Positions 44,260 to 55,500 of a DNA stretch of 64,000 nucleotides are shown in pieces. The stretch's first letter is position 1; every line of letters begins with the position of its first letter. The position numbers and the translations under genes were made by a program. This DNA is from Microvelia longipes (taxonomy: Eukaryota > Arthropoda > Insecta > Hemiptera > Veliidae): contig JACMZG010000008.1 of the NCBI GenBank assembly GCA_018340805.1, forward strand, positions 75,418,188 to 75,482,187, read 5' to 3'. Below the pieces are notes generated by a model, which was not told the DNA's origin, made no database searches, and was given only the letters and a program-made list of their open reading frames with translations.

Positions 44260-45072
44260 TCAGCTATGATTACGATTTTTATATGTCTTTGAGGATCGAG
44301 ATGGCCGCTGTTTACGTGATACACTTTTAGATGCATGCTTATTTTTATTAGAGAAATGTTTTGCAGGATTTTGTTTTAGTGAGTTCAGATCGAAAGAAAA
44401 GTCTTTTCCAATAATTTCTTTTAATTTGTTTGAACCTGAGTCTCCAGTTACTGAATGCATAAGTTCAAATTTATCTGAGAGTTCAAATTTGTGAGAGTTG
44501 ATAAGAATATAGTCAGCAACTATTTTAGTTTTTATTGTTGAGTCATGCTTATAAATACCTCTTTGTAGTTGCCTTAGTTTTCCTTGCTTTATACGAATGT
44601 TTTTCGGGAGATCTCGCTCAATTAAATACGGCGTATTTTTTAGATGTTTAGCATTTCTTAATATAGCTGCAAGATCTTTATTAAGAGGTACATTAACCAA
44701 AATAGGTCTATTTTTCTTGTCTGGAGATCCTATTGGATAGATCTTATTGAAATGTAACTCATTTTTAATTTTTAGTGTTTCCGAGCAAAATTTTTTAACC
44801 GTAGTTTTAAGGTTTTCATCTTTAGAATGCTTAATATTCTTAAATATTAAATTATTATTTTTTGTATTTTCATTCAATTTATTTAATTGTTTTTTGAAGT
44901 TAGAATTTTCTTCTTTAAGAGTACTTATTTCACTCTTTAATTGGGCGAATTCTTCGTTTATTCGATCTAAGTGCATAAAGATATTTTGCATATCTTCCTT
45001 GCTAGCAAGTTTGGAAGTTAAGATATTCATAAATTCTTCTTTCGTAAGAGAGTTTACCATTTTTTCAGACAT
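44260..45072 (-). CDS. LINE ORF1 protein
   Basis: 270 codons, intact. Residues about 28-75 form a coiled coil (INEEFAQLKSEISTLKEEN). Then an RRM-like part begins with NNLIFKNIKHSKDEN and includes NRPILVNVPLNKDL, followed by a basic CTD-like stretch (LIERDLPKNIRIKQGKLRQL) and a basic tail. This architecture resembles L1 ORF1p, a trimeric RNA-binding chaperone that coats LINE RNA. It ends with TGA (followed by C) at 44262-44260, and ORF2 continues directly in the same frame. Confidence 0.8.
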   Translation of the reverse strand: MSEKMVNSLTKEEFMNILTSKLASKEDMQNIFMHLDRINEEFAQLKSEISTLKEENSNFKKQLNKLNENTKNNNLIFKNIKHSKDENLKTTVKKFCSETLKIKNELHFNKIYPIGSPDKKNRPILVNVPLNKDLAAILRNAKHLKNTPYLIERDLPKNIRIKQGKLRQLQRGIYKHDSTIKTKIVADYILINSHKFELSDKFELMHSVTGDSGSNKLKEIIGKDFSFDLNSLKQNPAKHFSNKNKHASKSVSRKQRPSRSSKTYKNRNHS

Positions 45073-47348
45073 CGTGTAAAAATTAGTAAGCTTCTGCGAT
45101 CTGTTGTTGGTATGTGGAACTAATTAAAAAATAATGAAACAGGTGTACAGATAGTAATGTTTATCAACAAGCTTAACAGGTGTCAGTCTGATATGAGATA
45201 TGACTAATCGATCAGGCAAGATGTAAACATTAGATCAGATGACGATGTGATAATATATACAAGAAATTGATAACCTTGAGCTAGCTTCTGATAACGTCTT
45301 ATCCAACAGTTTTATGCATTTAACATCGCAAGAAGTTTTGCTAATATCTTAATAATTAAGTAAAATTTTACCTCACCGAAATACGCAGTGTGAAGGCTGG
45401 ATTTTATTTTACGATGTAGATTACTTTTATGTAGAAAAAAGCTATAAAAGTAAATTAATTTAAGGAAAGATCACGAGCTACTTTTAAATACGTGTTGTCT
45501 CTGTTGCGCACGCAACAGAACCCCCTACTTGATTAATATATACCTTTAGGTAAATCACATGTTTTTATTAAATTTTTAAGAACATACAGACGGCAATGTA
45601 TTGCCTTTAAAGTTACTACTTGCTTTGTATATTACTTTACCTCCTTTGAAAATGTCTCCACTCTCGAACCATACACTGAAATTATAAAAGAGAATCAGTT
45701 TTTCCAGAACCTGGTAATTTGGATGTTTCTATTTTAGATTATTTTCACAAGAAAAATCTAAAATATAATAAATAAAAGAATTACATAAATAAAAAAAACC
45801 TTTATTATATACACAAAACAAAATGTAAATAATATATTAGATTTTAAGAAAACACAGTTCAAATCTTGTCAAAAATTAAACAAAAGGGTAGCTTTTTGAG
45901 CAAAAAATTTTTACAATTAAAAATAATACAAAATATATAAATTTTATTTTAAACAATTTGGGGACTAAAGAAAAGTAAAAATAAAATATAAAAAATAATA
46001 AGCACATTCATCCATTTTCTTTCAAATTCTAATGCCCTATTTTATGGCTTTACAAATTATAATAAATTTTGTGCTTTATTTTCTTTTGTATTAAGAAAAT
46101 ATACTTTTTTTTGGTAATTTAAAATAAATAATTAAAATAAAATTGAATTACATTTTCTTATTAAAAACATTTCAAATATATGTATTAAAAATATATATAT
46201 GAATAAATATAAATATTTATTGTTTGTTTGGATACATTATATTGGATATTTTTATGGAGATCATAGGTATATTTTGATTATTGTAGCACTCCGGTGAAGT
46301 TTTTACTTTAAATTAGTATAAATATAAAAATTCCAAAAATGGCATTAATCATTTTTATCTTTTCATGGCAGGAAAATAATTCATTACTTCACTATTATAG
46401 GCAAGAAAGTCAAATTTCCTTGATCTGATTAAAAAAATCAGTCAGGTAAAGTATTGCCTGCCTAGGGAGATAAAGTTACATTTAAAATACACGGGATAAG
46501 GCTAGAGACTCACTAGAGGGGAAAGTATATTTAGAGGTACTTTCAAGTTAAATTTGAAAATTTGGTTATCATAACTTTTAACTATTAATAATAACTAGTT
46601 TCATTTTAAGTTTAATAATTTATATAATAGTTTGATATTTATAAATTTAACATTGATTTTTTTATTAAATTTTTTAACTTAACTTTTATTTTCGTGGTTT
46701 TATAAAGTGTAAACCCTAATTGCAGCACGTGTGAGACAGCGTGCCATGAAACAAATGACCATTTTTAGCTAATACATTTTAGATTACCTGCCTTATGTTC
46801 ACTTCTGCCGGTAACTTTCATAGCCTACCTTTGCTTTCAGCTAAATTTATTATAGTTGTAAGTAATATAATACTTTCCTGCCAAGTAGCAAAAATCTATT
46901 ATTTTATAGTTTTTATCAAGAGTAAGCCCCAAATGAATTGAAACAGTGTCTTTTATGCATTGAAAATAGAATAGGTAAATTAAACATGCTTAGTCATGAA
47001 CACTTTTCAAATTGAATTGCTTTAAACAATGCATTTTAGTTTTACTGCTGGTCTTTATCATTTTCGGTAAGTTAAAATAATATATTTTTTAACGGAATCC
47101 ATAAATGTCTGTAAAAAAAACATTAAGCAATAAATAAGAAATTTTTAAAAAATAGCCAGAACTTAAATTAAGAATAATTTAAAAAAAATAAAGTGCTTCT
47201 AATAAAAAGGCTAGTGATAAGAGTGAAATTGGATGTTGATCCAATTGTATCAAGTTATACATTTCATAATACCTTGACATTTAGATATTATGATAATAAC
47301 TTGTATACGATATTTCATATACAAGGTTATCACACCTTAAGACAACCC

Positions 47349-47387
47349 AACGCCATAAGGTATATGCTATTGATACCTTATGGCGTT
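47349..47387. repeat. Perfect 15-bp palindrome, 9-nt spacer
   Basis: AACGCCATAAGGTAT at 47349-47363 and its exact reverse complement at 47373-47387. A looser palindrome (ATAACTTGTAT/ATACAAGGTTAT) lies just upstream at 47296-47330. Confidence 0.85.
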
Positions 47388-47916
47388 TAGTTTTTAGCCA
47401 TAAAGATAAAGGATTCTGGTAGCCACAGGTTTATTTTAGCAATAATTAGTGTTTCATCCAGCATATAAGAGAATTGCTGCTGGGTTAAATATGCTGGGAA
47501 AAACAAGGGAAATATCGTAAAGCATGAATAAATAATTTAACAACCATTAAATTGTCTCTTTAGTGTAAGCTTATTAAGCTTGCAATAAATGCTTATTAAT
47601 AAAAGCAGTATAAGGTTCAATTTTTTGATTTCTCAATTTTTCATAAAATCAACTGTTTCAAGTTAATTTGAGACACACCCTTGAGGCGATTTTTCTCTCT
47701 AAAGCTATCAATATTTAAACTTCTCACACATTTACAGGAATAATAACAGTTTATTGTATTGATTAATTGTTTGAACACATAATTGATGAACTAGTTGTGA
47801 TAGCTAAGGAATTTTTGGTATACACTTGATCAAAGAAAAAAAGTTGTAGCAAGTGAATGACCTGGATGAGTGACTACTGTACTGTAAGGTTGTCTTTTTG
47901 TTTAAAAATCAAGAAC

Positions 47917-48130
47917 AAATGCAATTTTTGTCGGATGTAGTTCACATTTTGTCCATCAAGGAGTTGGCTCAAATTTCACTATTAATCTTGTTTTACCCTT
48001 GTAAATGTAAACTAACTACTCAAGGTACACAACATTTTTGTTTCAAATAGCATTTATTTTTATAGTTTTGTCCAAAATTTTTATAATTTGTGTAAGAGAT
48101 ATCTTTTGTCACATCCGATTGACGATTTTA
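47917..48130 (+). repeat. Dispersed repeat, second copy at 39936-40160
   Basis: Shared in order: ATGCAATTT.TGTC, TGTAGTTCACATTTTGTCCA, GGCTCAAATTT and AATTTGTGTAAGA. The other copy is the centre of the inverted-repeat element at 39785-40555, so this is probably a relic of the same family. Confidence 0.65.
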
Positions 48131-49323
48131 GTAATTCTTTAAAAATAGGTTTGTATTGGAGTGTCTTCCTACTTGGTTAAAATATTACTTTAGTAAAAAC
48201 TATGAAGTCACTCACAAACCTTTGACAGTCTTGTGAGATAGTTATCTTATATTAAGACAACTGAAAAAACATAATTGTGAATTTAAGTGTTTTAGTTTGT
48301 TTTCTCTACAATATATTTTAATGAAATGTAATTGAGAAGCCTCATTCCTGCTTGTAGAGGCAAGTTTCATAAGAATGTTTTATGATAGTTACAAAGTGTG
48401 TTTTTTAAGTCTTACATGGCTTACAGAGAGGCAGCAATTATTTGATGTTTTAATTTATTTCTTTTATATAATTAAAAATCATACTAAGAACCTCACCTTC
48501 TTTTTTTTAATTATTATTAATTTTTAAATTATTGTTCATGTTTAAATTGATTTGTATGGATACTATTTTAACTTTTTATAACTTCTAAAGCACTCTCAGT
48601 TTTGGGTGCTATCACATCAGAATGGTGAATCACATCCGATTAAGTACATCGTTAAGTAAATTACATCATGTAGCTACAACTTTTTAAGAACATAAATAAT
48701 TAATTTAACTCGATGTTGGTCTATAAACTCACAATACCCGTCTTCAGACAAGTTTGTTCAAAAAAACTACTTTAAATATTCTCACATTCTACATAACAAC
48801 TTGAACTTATATTTCATTAGGCATACAATATGGTATGTCTAAAAGTTTGTAACGCTCAATAATAAAAAAAAACGGAAGGATTTCCAACATCTTTTAACAG
48901 ATAAAAAGTTACTTCCTAAACTTAGCAACATTGAATGGTCACTCATTTGTATAAAATAAAAATAAATGAGTTTAAAATAAATATTTCCTCAAAAACGTGA
49001 CCGTAATCACCTCTTTTATTGTTTAAGTTTGTTAAATCATTAATAATGCTTAACTTTGTCCGTAAAAGGTAGTGCTCCGTAACATTAATATCTCTATGAT
49101 GTTACCTTAACTAGGACAATTAATTTTGTCATTGTTGGTAACAATGCTTTCCTGTCACGAATTTTGGGCCATCAGAGATCTCCCACAATCCGTACATCGA
49201 AAACTATTAGATATACCATAATAGAATAGGTTACATTTCTGGCTGATTTAGATATCATAAAAAATAATAATTTTATTTGTCCCTTTCTCCACTTCAAGAA
49301 ATTAAATACTTGATGATGTACTC

Positions 49324-49517
49324 TTAGATTTGCCAAAGAAGTAAATGATTGGTTGAATCTTCTCTACCAGCCACTTCTGATACAGTTGATGATCTAAAGT
49401 CTTCGTAACCATCTCCTCCTGATATGACAAGTAGTTTTGACTTATGTAGCCCACGTCGGTGCGTTGATTCAACAGTGGTCAAAAACCTCACTTGTCCTGT
49501 ATGTCCTTGCGCCACTC
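49324..49517 (-). CDS. ARHGEF17: ARHGEF17-like terminal exon
   Basis: Acceptor TTTATTTCAG before GAGTGGCGC. It encodes VAQGHTGQVRFLTTVE, SGGDGYEDFRSSTVSEVAG and the conserved end DSTNHLLLWQI, then TAA at 49326-49324. Confidence 0.85.
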
Positions 49518-52500
49518 CTGAAATAAAATGATGCAAATAAACAATTTTGCTTCTTTCATGGCGGCATGTTATTAGGTCTCATACCGCACTTTTATTATTT
49601 CAACATAATTCTCTAAAAAAATTGCTCAAAGTAGAAATATTGATATTTATGGTATAGGCTTCGCAGGAATCCCTACCCACCATAGACTCTGATAACACTG
49701 TATGTCTGATAGGCTTATGCATATTACCCCTTGCTGTCTGCTGGTTATACTAAGCCCGCCATACTTCGACGTAAATCATTTTAGTAAAATTGTCATCATA
49801 AGCTAATGACTCAACAACTTCAGCAGATTTGAAGTTATATAGTTCAGTTAACTATATTAAAATATATTTATTGACATAGCTGACTTTCAAACTTGACAAA
49901 AAAAATGAAAGAAAGGGAAGTAAATAAGCTAGGAGACAGATTTAATAGATTTATCCAGAGCAAAGATTATGTAGTATACCGCATAATCTTTGATCCAGAG
50001 GTGGGCATCTGTCAAATCTATTACATCTGTCTACTAGCTTATTTACATCCCCTCCACTGGCACTGCTGATAAACTGGTAAGTTTGAAATCCGGTATTAAA
50101 CTGTTTTATTTATAAATATATAGTAAATGGAGAGGCATCTTTCTTTTCTCTCTAAGCAGATACTTCTAAATTGATCATGCCTCAAGTGTCCTATAATTTG
50201 CTTAAACCATATGAACTTATGGTCAAGGCTCAAAAACACTTGCTTTCACACAAACGTTTTTCATTCGCCTTTCCCCAGAAAAAACACACTGAAAAAATCT
50301 TGGAGGTTTTTTCTAGAGGCTGTTTTTTCTATCTTGGGTTTTTGGAGGTTTATTCTTGGAGGCCTAGACCTTATAATTAGGTCTAGGCACGTTCCTGTGA
50401 TTGACCTTATAATAACTCAACAGTTTTAAGTTTGAAATAGGTAATACCAGCATACTACATATCATACCATTTCAAAAAGATCTTAATAAAATTTTAAGCT
50501 AAGGATAACATTTTTCTATAGTTACTTAGTTACCTATTACTTTTTAGTTACCTGAAACTGTAAGAGTGTTTGAATTATGTTTGACTTGTGAAGGAGGGTT
50601 CTGCGGAAGTGGAATGGTGAGAATTACTCCAGCACTCGTACCAACCCACAATAAATCTTTACAAGCAAGAAGTGCTGTAACTCGCAAGCATGCTGCTTTG
50701 TGCTGCCTTATGATGTCGTCACAACCTGGAACAAATAAAGACAATTTAACTCTTGAATTGAATCATCAGCAAAGAAAAATTAAGGAAAATGATGTGACGA
50801 GTATACCAACAATCTTGGGTATAATAATCTTATCCATTGGGCTATGGCCCATTTTGGATTTAATACTAATTAGATTTCAACAGTGTTTCTTTGCTTTAGC
50901 TGTAATAATGCTGATGATGAAACGTTTGACAACCTTACACAGGACTACAGGCTTGCAAAATTCCAAAGGGATCTGGTTATAAAAACCTGTATTATAAAGT
51001 TTGAAATTTATGGTAAATAATTAATGATTGCCATCGACATCATAAAAAAATAATTTCCAGACCAATAAGGAAAGCACAACAAGACCTAAAGGTTGATTGT
51101 CGTATCATGTTTCAAATCTCTAGTATAAACACGCTGGGAGGTACTTATGATGGTAACATATTGACAGATAACTTAGTAAAAAGCACTGATGAGGCTTTAA
51201 AATACCTAAAACGAAAATTCAAGTGCAAACCCAATACAATGGGTTCAAGTGCAAACCCAATACAATGGGTTCAAGTGCAAACCCAATACAATGGGTTCAA
51301 GTGCAAACCCAATACAGTGGGTTTAAGTGCAAACCCAATACAATGGGTTAGTGCAAACCCAATACAATTCAAGGTGCAAACCCGATACAATGGGTTCAAG
51401 TGCAAACCCAATACAACGGGTTTAAGTGCAAACCCAATACAATGGGTCCAATAACTACAGATATTAACTACTGAATGCTAAAAAAGATCTTACTAGCAAG
51501 CATTTTTGTGACTGAAGGTGCAACATTGACTTCAGTAATCCATTCGTACGTGGAAGCATGAAATAGTTTTACCGTCGCTGAATTATTTAATGAAATCCAA
51601 ACTGATAGACCAGATGCTGCTATGCAACTCACTGCTCTTCCTCCGTCCGGACTTACTACGAATGAATGCTGAAAAATGTACAAATAACTTTAAAAACTCA
51701 ATATACAAGTAAAGTATATTTATAGATTAGGGTTGCCTGGTTTAATTTATTTAACCATTTATTAATTTAATTATCACTTTATCCCCCTCTCAAACCAGGA
51801 AACACTGGGAGCTTGTTGCAAACACAAATCTGGGTTTGAACCGCCAGCACACGCGCAAGCGCCCCACCTAATTTTAAAATTAGGCAGGAGCTGCGCTATA
51901 ATATGAAATGCGCTAGTCCCCAAGTGGGGTGCTGGTGCGTGTGCTGGCAGTTCAAACGCAGATTTGTGGTGACGGTCCCAGTAAAGATGAGCACAACATT
52001 ATGCCTCCACTGTGAAAACAACAAAAACGCTAACTTTCATTATCAGGGCCCAACTATTAGGCTTGATTGCTTGGTGATTTATCACCACTCCCAAATTTTT
52101 ATAACTAAGTCATATACTTAAATTAATTGAAATATTATTTCAAGTAAAAGTCTTGATTCACTGTCAGTCACAAGGTAAATCGTTTTGTCTCTTTTACGGG
52201 TTGGGCTTTAAATCTTACTTTATAAATGATAAATCTTACTTCTATTAAATATGTCGATAAGTTGAGTATTTTAATAGCTGTATGACACGTACACCATAGT
52301 TTCCCTGCTATAGGTATCATTTTAGTTACTGGTATACCTGGCACTCCCACTGGTACCGTAAGGGCATCATTTGTGTTCCAACTTCCATCTGTAAGTGAAA
52401 ACAAGGTTATAAGTTAATCTGTAGTGTATATATTAGTATACGATAAGGAATAAAAAGGAGCAAAGATCCTGGTAGTTGCTGTGGAACAAAGATGTGAAGT

Positions 52501-55500
52501 TCATTTTGAATACTCGCTGCCTTGCTCACCAATCCAGTTCTTCCTCAGGTTTTGGTTTATGCTTCATAGTCAGAACAGTTACACTTCTATTTATTTGTCC
52601 ATTTTCGAGGATTTTTTTTTAAAGAAGCGAGGCTCTATGTTCAAAAAGTACTACACTAAAATTGTACACTACAATTTGTATTTGGAGCAATTGTACATTA
52701 CAGTTGCTCGCAATGGCTTAATCAGTTCTGCACAATATTGCAGGCACTTTTTGTGCCCGAAATGTGGTAGTACATCATAAACATATGCTAAACAGAAGGA
52801 AGCTTCATTTATGCTTATATTTAAAATGTGTTGGCACATTTTATTTGAAAAATCCAGGTAAATTTTCAAAACTAAACTTAACATTTAAAGTAAACTATAA
52901 TTTGTATTGGTACACAATAATTTACCAGAGCAAGAACTGCATTAGTTAGCAAGAAAGCAAGTATTCCAAAAGAAATTTGTAAACAAACTTATACAGTAAA
53001 AATATAACAATAAAAATTATTGCCGATACCAGTATTCAAACCAGGTTACTTTCATCTCAGAACCCCTAAAAACATCAAAGAAGAAACCATGCTTGAAATT
53101 CATTGTTTACCGATCGTGTTTTAGGATTTATTTACCACACTTTTTAACGATAATTTGGTAATATAGAGTGGTAATAATTTTAGTAATATTTCTCTGTTTT
53201 CAAGTGTTTATTGGTGGCATCATATTTGTATATTATTATTAATAAATCAATTATTAAATCACATATATTTATAAATATATGTGACAACTAAATAACTTAT
53301 CCAAATTCCATATCCAAACTTTGTTTCCGCCATGCATGCCACACCATTAGCAATATGTTGAAAGCAAATTAGCTCAAGTGTATCAACACCTTCTAAGAAA
53401 GAAAAAACCATTTGGATTCAATTAGAGGTTTTCCTCTTTATCATTATAAATGAATCTAGATCTTACAATTAGGTCTGATCTGTAAACACTTGACACTCCG
53501 CATACATTGAACATATTGTAACATAATTTGTTATGTACAGTTGACTACATTATTTTATAACAGTATATGTACTTGTATAAATATGTAGCTCATAATTGGG
53601 CACTTACTTGAATCTCTGAAGTAAACTGTAATGTCTCCATTTCCCAGTGATACAAATACTCTGTTTTCTAAATATCTGAAAATAAAAATCTCAGTTTGTA
53701 AAAATGGATCAACAGGGTTCATATAAATAGCCCTCATTCACACCATACGTATAAAGTTAAAGTAAAGTGTTTGCACTAAGAATCCAAAACTGGTATTTAT
53801 ACTGAATTATCTGTTTTTAAGACGCCCCGAGTAGTTTTTATCAAGTTTTTGTTCGTGTATTTACAGACCAAAATAGTGCCAAGTTTTTGGTCATTTGCTG
53901 ATCAAATCCTTGGTCAACAAAGTGTTTGGTGATCAAGTGCTGGTCACCCTACGTAAGATAATGTTATGACCAAGTGATTGACTGATGCTGCATTAATTAT
54001 CATAAAAAATGGTTTCAATGTCTTTTAGCTATTCTTTTAATTTTGAGTATACTGGTTTAGCCTCCATTGTTCCCCAACTAAGGGTATAAGCAAACTTCAG
54101 TGCTACGAGGACACCATTTATCTTAAACGGTACTTGGCGGACCCTTAATGATGTCTATTTTTAAATCTTCAAACGCAGGCTTTTTTGCTGAAACTGTTTG
54201 TAACCAGCGTTCTAATCGGGTACTGAATATCGGTGTCCAATCAATCTGGATGTCTGCACCAAAAGAAAAAAAAAACAAGATACTTTATCATCATATCTGT
54301 AATTAAACCGATAATTATGAGTTTTATCACTTTATTTTAAAATAAAAAGGGTCAGCCCTTTTTATTTTATTCTTCATATATAAAATTCAATATTTTACAA
54401 TTAATGTCATAGCAAACTGAAAATCAATCAATAAGATTTTTTCTTAGCGATGAATAATATAATAAATGTTAAAAGTCTCTTTTCATTGTTTCTAAATTAA
54501 AATTTTTGGTTGCTACAATCTTTATTGACATGTGGACCCTCTGAAATTTCGCTACAGACCTCTAGGGGTCCGCGGACCACACTTTGAATATCCCTGACTA
54601 ACAAGCAATCGCTACAGATGGAGAGACAGAGCTAAACAAAGGGTGTTCAGTCCCTTGCCATTGCACAGCCTAGGCGCTAGCCATCCTGTGGCTGCCTCGT
54701 GATCACATCTTCTTTCTAATATTTTAAATAGCATTTTCTTGTAATTTTAGAAAATTTTCGCTATGTATAAATGTAATTTATACATATATTTTATAATTTA
54801 TACAAATGTATAAATGTAATTTATACAAATGTATAAATGTAATTTATACAAATGTATAAATGTAATTTATACATTTGACATAATGTAAAGAAATCATATT
54901 TTTTTACTATTACATTTAAAAATTCGCTGATATCAGATAACTGATAAAGCACCATAATCATGTGTCCCTGAAGCGGCCCCAGGGAGGCAAAGGCGCCGCA
55001 ATACAGCCCTAAGCACTGACGCCGCCTTGTTTTCTTTATATGTGTCCTGACCATTTCTTTAGATTATATTAAATAAATCATTCGTTATTACTAAAGCCAG
55101 AAAACTTACAGTATGGCATACACTGGAGATCCATGTTGTATTCTAATCTTATTTTTCTTTGTTCTAATATTATCATTAGTATTATATACATGTATACATC
55201 CATCTTCAGTTCCCAACCACATTGTTCCAGCGACCATTTCTATGTGACTTTCTTTGTCTAATTCCTCTTCTTCATCCGAACTTGAAGAACTGAAATCAGA
55301 ATATGACTGAGTATAAACTAAGCTTTAAATAAGTCCAGAAGTTGTGTAGTACCAACTTTGGAAGTATGCGCATACTTTTGTATGTCTGATGGGATAAATA
55401 AACACATTTAAAAAAAAACATGGGCTTTTAAAAAATACTAAAGTTGACGTAAATGTTAAAACCCTAAAGGAATACATGTAAACGTATATGGAATTATATT

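Larger units (their letters stand above)
40715..45538 (-). mobile_element. Near-full-length LINE with 16-bp target duplication
   Basis: The element is 40731-45522 (4.79 kb), flanked by CCCTACTTGATTAATA on both sides (40715-40730, 45523-45538). The 3' end (left) has an (ATA/TAA)n tail and the 5' end has a small hairpin (CTGTTGCG/CGCAACAG). It encodes an L1-type ORF1, then endonuclease, RT and a C-terminal Cys-His domain. A few frameshifts and stops break ORF2. The size, two ORFs and flanking repeats show an almost complete and fairly young insertion. The clade is not clear to me. Confidence 0.9.
45539..49323. other. AT-rich non-coding DNA, 3' flank of the GEF gene
   Basis: No coding frame is supported. 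The right part must hold the 3' UTR of the ARHGEF17-like gene; minus-strand AATAAA near 49020 is one candidate poly(A) signal. A dispersed repeat lies at 47917-48130 and a perfect palindrome at 47349-47387. Confidence 0.6.

Noticed and set aside
51107..51454. 115-codon frame in the GEF intron
   Set aside because: It is mainly minisatellite translation (repeated CKPNT/SANPIQW).
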